Origin: Cyprinodon diabolis
Taxonomy: Eukaryota > Chordata > Actinopteri > Cyprinodontiformes > Cyprinodontidae
Assembly: GCA_030533445.1 (NCBI GenBank)
Contig: CM060076.1
Coordinates: forward strand, 8,736,001-8,800,000
Direction: 5' to 3'
Length of the DNA: 64,000 nucleotides
Shown: piece by piece, positions 31,301 through 42,486 of the stretch
Position numbering within the stretch: the stretch's first letter is position 1
How the letters are laid out: every line of letters starts with the position of its first letter
Translations under genes and position numbers: made by a program
The notes under the pieces: model-generated
What the model saw: only the letters and a program-made list of their open reading frames with translations
The model's database searches: none
What the model was told of the DNA's origin: nothing

Positions 31301-34300
31301 AACATTAACGGGAGCAGACGGGAGCGGGAGCAAACCGATAATAACAAAAAAAAACTAGGATCAATGCCAAAAAATAAAATAAAATAAAATAGAAAAAAAA
31401 TCCAGTACTGGCGCGGCGCCGCCATTTTGTAGTTTTTTTTCCTTTAAGCCTACACTATAATGCGAGCCAAAAAAACTACACGACCCAAAAACCAACAGTG
31501 ATTCCGCTCTGAGTTTTTCACCCGCGCTCAAAAACAACAACAATGGGGCTCTGTTCAAAATCCTGGGCTGCATCCTCCAAGGACGCGGTCTACTTAGACT
31601 GGATCCTTTGAAGTCCGTGAAAATAAGGAGACCGGAAGAGTTTTGGCTGTGAATTTGACCAGGTCTACCCTTCAGCGGGTTTTATCGCCGTAAGGTCCGT
31701 TGCTTAGCAACCGCGAAAGTTGACACACAAAGCAGGAAAAGAATGAAAACCGAAGTTTCCAAAACTGTTTGTTTATTTATTTCTTTTTCATTGTAAAGTG
31801 AACAAAGACTGATGAGAATCCAGAGTGGAATAAAGGTTCCAACCACCGGGAGCTGGAACAAATAAAATGAAATGAAACCTTAGTCAGTTAAATAACCTGC
31901 TGCTGTCATTCTGCACATCTCTGATGTTGCTGCTATTTTCAAATATCCATCACAGTAAAAATGTCCATAGCTGCATATTGGTTATTTATTCTCCAGTTTT
32001 ATATTGTTAAAACACTTTACAGAATTGTATTTTATTTTATTTTTTTTTAACTCTTCCCTATTATGTTATTCTTATACATTTTTCTAAGGTCCACATTTGT
32101 GTGACCATTTTCAATAATCTTTCTGCTGCTGTAAATTTGCCCATTGTGGGACAGTAAAGGGATTTTCTATTCTATTCTATAAAAGGGGTAGAAATATATA
32201 AGTAAATCTAAACAATGTATGTATTAAAATGATGTAATCGTACTCCGAATCTGGCCTTCTAAGGACGCGTCCTAGGTTTTCGAACAGAGCATGGGAGTGG
32301 TGCGGGAGTCATTCTGAATGGGAGCGGGATGGGAGTGGGAGTAATTTCACCAGGAGTGGGACGGGACAGGATTTAGATTTCTACTCTGGCCCGGGATCGG
32401 GACAGGACACAATTTTTTTCTGTGGGTGTGGGACGGGACAGGAGTGAAAATCCACTCCTGTGTCAGTCTCTAGTGCTCATGCCATTAGCCAAAAACAGTG
32501 CTGAATTTGAATTTAGAGAAAGGCACATGTAAGCATGTTGTCCAAGGGTTTTCTGTTTTTATTTTATGATCCAAAGATACGCAGGTTCAGTTAACTGGGG
32601 ACTCTCCTAAGGTGTGTAAAGACATCTTTGGTTTGTCCTGTAATCATCTTTTTTAGACCATTCCATTCAAAATATACTCTGCTCTTCTTTAGACAATAAT
32701 CACATTGATTCAAAATACCAAAAGCACAATATAACATTTAGCTAGTAGGCAATGCACCACCCAAGCCTATCATTCAGTTGCTTTGCACCAGCCACCACAG
32801 AGCAACATCTTGTGAGGTTTTATAGAGGAGAAAGTTGTAAGCTTGGCAGAAAGGACCAGGAATTTGTCGGTTTCGAATTGCCATTGAGGGGGACCAGCAG
32901 GAGACTCAATACAGGAGAAAAACAAACAAGAAAACTCAACAATCAATGTGGCCCAAAAAATCTGTTGCTATCTGAAATCTTGGTATCATGTATGGCCTTG
33001 AAGGCCTTATATCTCCAAGTCCTCCTGGATATTATATAAACATGATGCTCTGCTCCCTCCTTTCCCTTAGGACACCTGTGAACACCTTTCTGTGTGACTG
33101 GTTGATGAACAATACTCATACTATCAGGGAAAATGGCCGTAGCTTCTGTGTAGCTGACTGTAGACTTACTTCCACACACAAAATATACACATCATCAGGT
33201 TTCTCTATCCTTGTGGGGACTTTCAACTGACTTCCATTCATTTCTAACCCATTTCTACAACCTAACCATGACCCTTACCCTAAACCGGACCATTCATGCC
33301 TTATCCTAACCTCTATGTCAGCTCATTTCACACCTTAGTCCTAAGCCTGAAACAGCATTTGTAACCATCCCCACGATGCAAGAAATACGTGGCCACACAC
33401 ACATGCAGATATAAATACACGCATCCCCGAAGCCACATTTATCTTTCCCTGCAACAGGTTTATTTGCATGTGTTGCTTCTTTGTGCAGTTATTTATTTTT
33501 TGCAAATTCAAACTGTATGCTGCTATGCATAAAGTGTTAAATATTTTTTTTTTTCCCCTCCTCTTGCCCAATTCGATCATTTTGTCTTAAGTGATGTGCA
33601 CCCATATCTTAAGCACTCGCTTTTCTTGAATGGACATTACCGAAACTCACTTTGGGTAAAGTAAATAATGGTTCTAATTTCAACCGTTGAGTATATTAGC
33701 TGTGACATATGAATCAAGATGCTATGACCGAAAAAATTTGATTGACAGATGACCGTTGATATATGATTGGCCGAATTTAGGTGTAAAGGATAATGTATAA
33801 TTAACTGGCATGCATACAATAATGGGGAGAAAAAAAAAAAAGATTTTAAGACGGAATTTTTTTTTTATAGAAATTTTCTAAATTTTGGAACAATAAGGTC
33901 TGATAAAGGGTACATTATTAAACACGTTTAAGCCAGAATGATTTGACATTGAAATATGACTTCTCTATGACTTTAATACATTTTTTTCAGTTCACAACTC
34001 TTGTGATTAAGCTTGAGCGTTAATTAAAAGTAGTCCTTTATTTTATGTACAACTGTATCTTCAATTGTGTTGCATCACTTCTTTATTTTTAAGATTGAAA
34101 TACCTGGTTAATCATTTAATATCAAAGAATGTAAATACTTAAAAAAATATGTGAAAAAACCAAATGAGGACAGCAGGAAATAAGATAAGACAAACACAAT
34201 AAAATACTCTGAGTCAGCTCATGTTGAATGCACGCACACAAATATCAAGCCAAACAATAATATGTTTAAAAATATCTCACCTTTTTGATGAGGAGCCAAA

Positions 34301-37300
34301 TATGGGGTACACCGCTCCAGAAGCTGCAGAAGGGGGGGGGGTAGAGAGATAGCATTTGGATTAGGTATTTTGTATAAACATAAATGTTCTGTCTGACTTG
34401 GAAAAAGAATCTGCCACAGATCAATTATTACAACCATTTAAGCAAGGGATGAAGCGGATAAAATGTTGATGCACACCTTTGGAAGGAGTTGTGGAAGATT
34501 CGGTGGGGTTTATTTTACTTTGGTCCGGATCGCCTTCTGTCTGCAATTCATTGTGTATAATTTAAAAAAAAAAAAAAGAAAAACAAGCATAAAACGTAAT
34601 ACCTGTACAATGTCATCAGATGATGCTTTTTATTAAACCTAATGCTGCTGAAGCCAACATGTTTTCACATCGATCATTTGTTCAATTTCAGAGGCTACAT
34701 CCTCCAAGGACCCGGTCTACCTGGAGTGGTTTCTTCGAGGTTTGTGAAAATAATGATACTGGAAGGGCTTTGGCTATGGATTCAAACTGGTCCGGCCTTC
34801 TCCAGCTATACAATCCACCTCCAGCTTTCAGGCCTTCCCGTATGTTCTGTTGCCCAGCAACCATGACAGTTGACACACAAATAAGCAAAGAATGCATACT
34901 GAACTCGTTATGACTGTTCTGGGTGTTAATAACATTTCAGGAGTTTCAACAGCAGTACCGTCGTCGCAAATATCAGATAAGTAGTCCCCACACTGCAGAA
35001 AACATTTCAGTAGACCAAACATCACCCACTACATGTCTGACTCACTAACCATCAAAAACTATTTTCGTCAATTTCAGTCAAAAGTATTCACATACTTCTA
35101 TAAAACCTCACAATTTTCACCAGTTTGGCGCCATTTTCCTTTTTCCTCTGAGAACCGAACAGCTAGCTTGCTTGGACTCACAATCAATCGCTAGATACAC
35201 CGGACCTGTCCCTCAAAACGGGCAAAAAGAAGGCTGCATTTGTCGGCCGCACAACAAAGAGTCTTTCTATCTGAACAGGCCTCGACGTTGCGGTATGACG
35301 TGATCGGCCAATGAATCTGGCCTTCGGAGGACGCAGCCACTGAATTCAAACTCAACAAATGTGTCATCCCTACCTGGTTGTCGAAGAACAAAGCTGTATA
35401 TTTAGGACTTGGCGTCCTGGAAAGAACAATCTTCACTTGTTTTGTAACCCCATGTGTTTCAGCCATTAATTTGGGGGAGCTGAGGGAGACAAAGATTGAC
35501 AGCTGACAAGTTTTAATGGAAAAACTTAATACCATAGGCATATGTGGAGTTCAGCATTTCCTCAGTCTTAAATATGTTCAATGTTTCTTTTTAAATTATA
35601 TAAGGTTCCAATCCACTCAAAGCACTCCCCTACATATCTTTACTCTAACTGCCTTTGTAGTTAACACGATGCCTTCTTCATCTAACATATCAAGTGTCAC
35701 ATTTTAGACACAGCAGATGTGCACTGCCTTGTGTAAGTCTCAGAAAAAATTTATTTGGAAAAAGCAACAACTGTTTTTTTTTTTCACTCTTAAATTTACT
35801 GCAGGTTCCATACAGTATTACATATGGACTGCATATAGATTTTTCATTATATGGCAGAATAAATGTCTAAAGGCTAGGGATGAACAATTTAATTACATTT
35901 TAAGCTAGCTCACAGATTAATGCATGCAAGCAGAATTTAGCTTTTTTTACTCAAAGGTAACAGTAATGGAATCGGGACATGCCTAATTTTAAGGTCATGA
36001 AAAAACAAAAATTCTGGATTGGAAAATCTATATGCTTGTGCTTAGGAACTTTGAAATTGCACTATTGGTTTAAGATTATCCAATTTTTTTTTTTGCAAAA
36101 TTGTTCAACTCTACTCTAAATTTTGTCTCCGGTTGTTTCTAGCTTGTTTCTAGTTGTTTCAGCATTTTAAAGTTGTCAAATCAAAAGATAAAGAATGCCA
36201 GATATAAACTAATGAAGCATTTGTTACACAAACTAAGCATAATTTTATTTGTTTCCCTTTTGAATTAAAAGATAAGGAAAAACATGAAAAAAATAAAATC
36301 TAAAACATTTTGAACTACAAAAGTTAGAAACACATACATGTCTGAAATAAAAACAAAAATGGATTTTTAAGAATGGAAAATTTATCCCTCATTCGTCTTT
36401 TAAACCAGTTTTACCTCGATGGTTTGGCAGTTTCTGACTCCCCATCATTAACATCCATCCAGTCAGTTGGATCAAACTTCGTCCTCTGCTTGGTTCCGTC
36501 CTGGATCTCCTTCACATCCATTTGCTGTTCAGCAATCACAACAAAGAAAAAATCAGGTTAAAACATTTAATATTGCAAACTGAATGAATAAAATGATTTA
36601 AATTATGAGGTTCATTGATTCTTTATGACAATCTCTCCAGACAAACACTAAGATTGGTTACAAATGAACATAGACATCACTTTTATTGATTCAGTTTTAA
36701 ACAAGGCACTTGTAACTTCTGTTTTACATCAATGACAAGGAAAACGTTCTAAGATTATAAGGAATCCTAGATGAGAATTAAAGATGGAAAAACTGCAAAA
36801 CATCTTTCAATTATTTAGACACTTTTTTTTTTTTTTTTTTAAAGGTCCACATTTGTGCAACCACTTTTCCTATAATCTATTGGTGCTTTAACACCACAAT
36901 TTCTCCATTGTGAGACACTAAATTTATTTTTTAACTCTAATAACACACAAACCTTTCCTGGCTCCTGCAGCTGTGATGCAACCCTTGGATCCACCTGCTG
37001 CTTTGGTGTCTTAGCATTCTGCTGTGGGGGTCCAGCTTGGCTCCTGGACTTAACTGGAGCTGGCCTGGCTGAGGACTTCGGAGCAGGTCTCTTATACATA
37101 GATGTTGGCTTCTTTCCTGTACCAAAGAAAGCGGCTCCAACAAAGATCTTGGGCTTGGGCTTCAGGCTGGCGAAAGAGAGCGTGATTCCCTTCTTTGCCT
37201 CTACTGGGTTGCTGTTTGCTTGTACATTGCTGCTGCTGGTGGATGTTGGTTTGACTGCAAGGCTGCTAAATAAATTGAAAGACAATGTTTAATACTAGAA

Positions 37301-38098
37301 GGGCTCATCTAAATATATTTAAAATAAAGCATCAGAAACAAACCTAGTATTCCTTTTGAATGGTTCAACTGCCTTTTTAGATGCTGGAGAACCTTTGGTA
37401 CTCTTCTTTCCTCTCTTGCCGGATCCTGCTATTGCATTTCTGGATTTGTTGCCTCTTTTTACTGTTTTCTTCATTTTCGTTTCTGTTTTTTGGGCTGATG
37501 ATGGGGGGGAGGTAATAACAGGGGGGAGGGAAGGCAGAGATTCTTTTACTGCCTTTCTCTCAAGTGGATTGAGATAGATGGTCTTATGCTTCCCATAGAA
37601 GGAGCTTGTAACCACCGAAGGGGATTTACGTGGTGATCTACGTGGAGAGCCTGAAAAAATAAGCCTGATTGTCATGTGGAAGTTGGTTTTCTCACAGTAA
37701 CTAGAAAACCTTTAGATTTTTACTATCGGAGCCAAAAGGAATGGTAGGTCACACTAAACTGGCCTGTCTTACCTGCTGGCTTATGTGGCGACTCCTGTCC
37801 TGTTTGCTTCTCCACATGTGGAGAGAGCAGGCGCTTTCGGGGGGATCTTCTCTTTACTGGCGAGGCTTGCTCCTTCATGCCCTTCTTGGCAGGGTGACTA
37901 ATGAGAAAAATGTCAGATTAGAAGCCAGATTCCAGGTGTAAACATTAGATTTTTACTCAAACCTTTATGTGAAATCAGATCTTACTTTTAGGGAGTACAT
38001 TTGCATAAATCTAATGTTTAATCTTCACCCATCTTTACATCTTACCTTTCAGAGTCCAGAGAGGACAGTTTTCGCCTTCTGGTTGAGGTTGGTATCAT
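28301..38098 (-). CDS. esco2: N-acetyltransferase ESCO2 (establishment of sister chromatid cohesion)
   Basis: Fourteen coding exons on the - strand (38098-38046, 37897-37773, 37650-37344, 37265-36953, 36524-36415, 35479-35374, 34540-34477, 34323-34281, 30807-30663, 30145-30014, 29405-29316, 29212-29069, 28813-28629, 28433-28301) sum to 1950 nt, giving 649 aa; human ESCO2 has 601. ESCO2 acetylates the cohesin subunit SMC3 in S phase. The basic, disordered N-terminus carries the family boxes [13 protein letters not shown], a GAAFF motif and AVYPIFG. Next comes [22 protein letters not shown]...HTQFH, the C2H2-like zinc finger, and then the GNAT domain: [50 protein letters not shown] (acetyl-CoA loop) and [16 protein letters not shown]. 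The Ser of GISRIW and the Asp of FSDPT, reported as catalytic in the family, are present. The start ATG (38098) follows a splice acceptor at 38112, with a non-coding first exon near 39016-39110. Confidence 0.95.
31548..32290. mobile_element. MITE nested in the hAT element (copy 1 of 2)
   Basis: Its ends are GCTCTGTTCAAAATCCTGGG and, in reverse complement, GCTCTGTTCGAAAACCTAGG. They are flanked by ATGGG on both sides (31543-31547, 32291-32295), a possible 5-bp duplication. The interior 'ctccaaggacgcggtctac' and 'agttgacacacaaagcagga' recur at 34675-35361. A LINE-tail-like block sits at 32075-32180. Confidence 0.75.
32075..32180 (+). repeat. LINE 3'-tail-like repeat, copy 2
   Basis: 'ttctaaggtccacatttgtg', 'caataatctttctgctgctg' and 'cccattgtgggacagtaaag', then 'ggattttctattctattcta'. 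Same order as 19365-19500. Confidence 0.7.
33185..33385 (+). repeat. common fish dispersed repeat (GTGGGGAC.. type)
   Basis: 'ttgtggggactttcaactga', 'cttccattcatttctaaccc' and 'acctaaccatgacccttacc' are typical of a widespread, uncharacterised-to-me fish repeat with degenerate CCTAAC units. The right edge 'taaccatccccacgatg' partly mirrors the left. It lies in esco2 intron 8. Confidence 0.5.
34675..35361. mobile_element. MITE (copy 2 of 2) abutting an esco2 splice donor
   Basis: Its inverted ends read CATTTGTTCAATTTCAGAGG and, in reverse complement, CATTTGTTGAGTTTGAATTC. The next block matches GGCTGCGTCCTCC on both sides. Interior sequence matches the nested MITE at 31548-32290. It lies in esco2 intron 6; its right end is 12 nt from the GT of the exon 35374-35479 donor. 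I see no clear target duplication. Confidence 0.7.
36838..36930 (+). repeat. LINE 3'-tail-like repeat, copy 3 (decayed)
   Basis: 'aaaggtccacatttgtgcaa', 'cctataatctattggtgctt' and 'tctccattgtgagacactaa', preceded by a T run. It ends about 20 nt before the esco2 exon at 36953. Confidence 0.6.
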
Positions 38099-39015
38099 GT
38101 TCAAAGTATACCTAGGTGTAATAGCACAGGATATTTGGTTTTTAGGATAAATTAAAAATGTTCCAGGACAGTACATTTTTAATTTATGCAAAGCATATTT
38201 CCACAACCTTTCTGATGTTTGTGAGTAGATGCATTGTTTAAAACATTTAAAAGACACATCAGTTAATGCTGAGGGATTTGATAAATTGGGAATGGCGATT
38301 TGAATGCATTTTGACTAAAAATTAAAGGTGTTTTTATAAATTGATTGGTTTATGTCTACTTTTACACATAAAAAATAAGTCTTTTAATTGTCTTTTTTTC
38401 TTCTCTGTCAAACAGGTCGAATAATTTTTAAAAATTAAGCTATACGTGTTTGAAAGTGAAAAGTATCATAAATACATAGGCAGAGGTTCGTTAATAAACC
38501 CTCCAGTATGAATTTCAAGTAGGCTCGCGAAAGAAAGTTGCTCCTTCCGTGTTTTACGGTAAATTAGCTTATAGCAGTACAGGTTTGATTTAATCTTCTA
38601 CTTCAGTATAATACGTAAAGACACTTTAGTTATGTCTTAAAGATTAGTCGTTTTTTCACTTTTACTTGGTAGGAAATACTAAAGCCCCCCACAATATTTA
38701 GAAGTAAACAGTTAAAGCAAACGCCCATTTGGCGGGATGATCATCTTATGAAACAAACAAGTGTGTCAGCTACAACCCCGACTCTTGCACAGCTGAATAA
38801 ACCACTTTGTCCGCGCATTATCAGAAGTAAACCACAATTTCATCTTTAAAATCTACTTAAAACATGGTAGTTTTAACTTATTTGATGAGTCGTATTTAAA
38901 ATTTTAAAATGTGATCGTTAAACGCGCAATTTAAAATCGAGAATAAAGTTAACAAACATCCAGGGAAAACGCAGGTTGGTGTTCATTACACACACATACA
39001 TTTCTTCTGGTTTAC

Positions 39016-39150
39016 CTTGAACAATAAATGATGAAAACAAATAGATGTCTCAGGTCTTGTTGCTGCTCTGTCCTCGCGCGTTTCTCGTCTATGTTTTTGA
39101 AGAGCGCGCGCCAGTATAAAAATAGTTGCACAACCCGACCGGAAGCGGAA
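39016..39150 (-). promoter_or_regulatory. esco2: esco2 promoter and putative non-coding exon 1
   Basis: On the - strand a CCGGAAG-type ETS site is present in inverted form near 39142. 'ggcgcgcgctcttcaaaaac' (E2F-like GC box next to a CHR-like TTCAAA) lies near 39095-39113. A donor CAAG|GTAAAC at 39016/39015 would end a non-coding first exon spliced to 38111. E2F/CHR elements would suit S-phase expression; the TSS is inferred. Confidence 0.5.
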
Positions 39151-39791
39151 ATGTGAGCACCAGTGAAATGTGAAACAGCTTAGCCCGTTTCAAAATAATA
39201 ATAAAAAAAACAATAAGAGTCAAACTATAAAATCAGTTACCTAAAAGTTGGGTAAAATTAATCAAATTAAATTATTTAAATGAAAACTATAAAATAAAAC
39301 AAAACACATTTTGTTGTCATTCAAATCCTTGCCAATTTGTTTACGTATAATCTGTATTCACAGCACTTTCAAATCCGCACAATGCTCCAGAATAAACAGT
39401 TAGGAAAAATCTCTCAGATTTGTTTATCTTTTTACAGTATCTTTGGAATTTAATAGAACTATATATTTTTAATTTTATCCTGAACTAAACAAGAAAACTG
39501 AGAACAACCAAAACTAGTAAAACCATCCCAGGCAGAGTCTATTCATAAATATTAATCCAGTATTGTATTCAATCAATCTAATAAATTGATGACAAAAGTT
39601 CTGTTTATTAAATTTAAAAAAAATAACAATAAGTATTATAGAGTGAATTGAATAAAAAGATACATAAAGCAATTTTAGACAACATTAATAGCATTTCCAA
39701 CATAAATGAGCAACAACTATTCCACTATTGCAGAAAGTAATACTCTGACTCTCCTTGGATAATTTCTTATTTTGTGCAGTAATGTTGTGCC

Positions 39792-40532
39792 CAGAGTTGT
39801 CAAGTAACAAAGTACAAATACTTCGTTACTATACTTAAGTACACTTTTTAGGTATCTATACTTTACTCCATTACTTATTTTTCTTCCTACTTCTGACTTC
39901 CACTCATTACATTTTCACACTAGTATATGTACTTTCCATTCCTCACATTTTTAAAACAAACTTTACTCGTCGTTACTCTTGGCTTTGGTTTGATGTTTAT
40001 AAATATTTATTTCACATCATGTGTGCCATCCAATGCAGATCATTGGCACCATCCACATCTAGTGAAAACTAGTGTAATTGGATGAATCATATAAAGCAAA
40101 CCCCATTGGTTAGCTAAAGGAAATCATCAGAAGCAAGCAGGTGTTCTTCAACGTGCAAACATGAATTGTCTAAGCCATGCAACAATGTTGGATTCAGAAA
40201 AAGATGTTGAAATGTCTGAAAGGTCGGACACAGGCGAGAGCGCATGGGGAGACTGAGACCAACAAGATCTCCCTCATCCTTGGCCCTATCTCAAAGAATT
40301 TTTTCCAAATAATCGAAAAATTGAGCTTTCAATTCATATAGTGGCATCTGGCTGTTTTTTAAAAGGTTACTTTATACATTTATACTTTAAGTAGTTTTTG
40401 GAGCACATACTTTTTCACTTTTACTTGAGTAAAGAGGTCAAGTTGATACTTCAACTTTTACCAGAGTGTTTTTAAACTGCATTATCTATACTTCTACTTA
40501 AGTAGCAAATGTGTGTACTTTTGACACCACTG
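39792..40532. mobile_element. hAT element between esco2 and ccdc25
   Basis: Its inverted ends are CAGAGTTGTCAAGTAACAAA and, in reverse complement, CAGTGGTGTCAAAAGTACAC. It is flanked by GTTGTGCC (39784-39791) and GTTGTTCC (40533-40540), an 8-bp duplication with one mismatch. Subterminal 'acttaagtac' and 'ctacttaagtag' motifs are typical of this abundant fish hAT group. Of the 741 bp none is coding. It fills most of the divergent intergenic region. Confidence 0.85.
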
Positions 40533-40714
40533 GTTGTTCCTACACAAACAACCATTTTGACACACAAAAGTGAGTTGCTTTAATCAGACTTATTCTGGTA
40601 GAAATATGTGTATTATGTGAGTAGATTAAAGAAAAAACTTCGAAGAAAGTTTGACATCTAAAGTTCAATGTACTATGTTACTTGAAAAAATATACTTTAT
40701 TTTGAAGGGTAGAA

Positions 40715-40830
40715 TTAGTCTTTCCGGTCTTTGCGTGGGATCTTTACGTTAGCAGCTAACCTCTTCCGGGTCAGTCCGTACATGAGTAGAGTGACAGTAG
40801 CAGCGAAAAGTAAACTCTTAAGTTTTTCAT
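40715..40830 (+). promoter_or_regulatory. ccdc25: ccdc25 promoter region
   Basis: Two ETS-type motifs, TTTCCGG (40721-40727) and CTTCCGGG (40763-40770), lie 180 and 140 bp before the ccdc25 start codon in a TATA-less stretch. This arrangement suits a housekeeping promoter. There is no splice acceptor just before the ATG, so the first exon probably includes the 5' UTR. Confidence 0.45.
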
Positions 40831-40903
40831 ATGTTTTTTTATTACTTAACAAACTAAGCTTGTTACATTAATATATTATCAGTGTTTTTTGTTTTAAAGA
40901 AAA

Positions 40904-42447
40904 ATGGTGTTTTACTTCACAAGTGCCGGTGAGTCTAACGCGAACATTAGCAGCGCTGTTGGTCTGTAGCCCGGTTAGCTTCACACATCAGTCATTTACA
41001 AATTTTTTTCTTACCTCCTTTTTGTCGTTTGTTCATTTGACATCCACTATTTCTTTAATCGTACCAGTTTTTCAGATCTCTATTTTATCTCCTTAGTGGT
41101 GGACACTCCATTCACCATCTACATGGGAAAAGATAAATATGAAAGTAAGGCTGATCTCTCACACCTTTGTTTCAATTGCTGCTTTCTGGTTGTCAGTGAA
41201 CCCCATCTTGAATTAAAACGAGTTGTTTCTGTGCATAGATGAGGATCTGATTAAATATGGCTGGCCTGAAGACATCTGGTAAGAGTCTTTAGTTTTTGCT
41301 TCTAATGATCTGCAGAAAAGCAAAGCAGATGTGCAGCGCTTGATCCTATCAAAATGCATTTTCTTGGGGCAGCTCTAACTCTCGTGCTTGCATTTTCATG
41401 CATTGAGCTATATTCTTGAGAAGTTAAGTAACGGATCAATACAAATGTGTATAATTCTGATACTCTCTAATAAAATCCATTCCAGCAAAATGCTTGTACA
41501 AGTACATTTATCATCAAACAATCTACCTGTGGCTAATGGTTTAATAGGTAGGATCCTAATTGTTCTATGAAGGTCATCAGAGGTTTTTAGTAATAAACAG
41601 CATCAGTGAGATGCAAAGTTAAAACTGAATATATCATCTCAGAATTTTGATTTTATACAAACCTACAAAGACACAGGTGTCCGCCCAAAATTGTGACATT
41701 TTTCGTTAACAGCCTAGAGGCGCATGGTTGCCCTGAAGGGGTTGCAGAGAAAATATGCAGACAGGAAAACTATAGACTGTGCATTCAAACAAATATAGCT
41801 TTTACAGAGCAGTGAAAGAAGAAAGTTTTAGTCAAAAGATTTTCATTTTTCTACCAGGTAGTAACATCTGGACAAACATAACCAAAGTTGAACTTTTGTG
41901 TGGAGAAAAATGTAAAGCTTCACATTCTCTTTGAAACACTGTCCCTAGTGATCCATATGGTGGTGGTGGCAGCATCATGCTGTAGGAGGGAAAGAAAGCT
42001 GGTCAGAATTAGATTAAGTTAAATACAGTGCAGCTCTGGAATAATAGCTATTAAGTTTCGGCTGAGGCATTCACATTCCAGTGGTTAAGTGAGCTATGGC
42101 ACAGTAAAAGTGCAAAAAAATAAAATACAATAAAATTTTAGGTTAGAGGTATTTAAAATGTAGATTCCCAAATACTCCTCATCCAGTTTAACTAAGCTTA
42201 ATTTGCAGAAAGAATCAATAGATTTAGTACCTCTACCTATGAAAAGCTGTTTAAAAAAACATTTAGGAACAAAATATTAAATATTTCAAAGGATATTACC
42301 TTTGAAAGTCACCAAACTAAATAATACTACTAAATAAACAAAGTTTATTTTGACTTAATTGAGTCCTCTCTGTATGTTAAAAAGGAAGGTTTTGGTTTGA
42401 AAATAATTTGATCATCTTAATCTATAATCTGTAATATTTTATTTTTT

Positions 42448-42486
<39 letters not shown>

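Larger units (their letters stand above)
31200..32472. mobile_element. hAT element with 8-bp target duplication, carrying a nested MITE
   Basis: GTGCTCAT occurs at both 31192-31199 and 32473-32480 as an exact 8-bp duplication. The unit between has inverted ends TAGAGAGTGACA and (reverse complement) TAGAGACTGACA. The arms are full of 'gggagcgggatgggagtggg'-type sequence. Without the 743-bp nested insert, about 530 bp of host element remain. No transposase is visible, so it is non-autonomous. It lies in esco2 intron 8. Confidence 0.88.
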
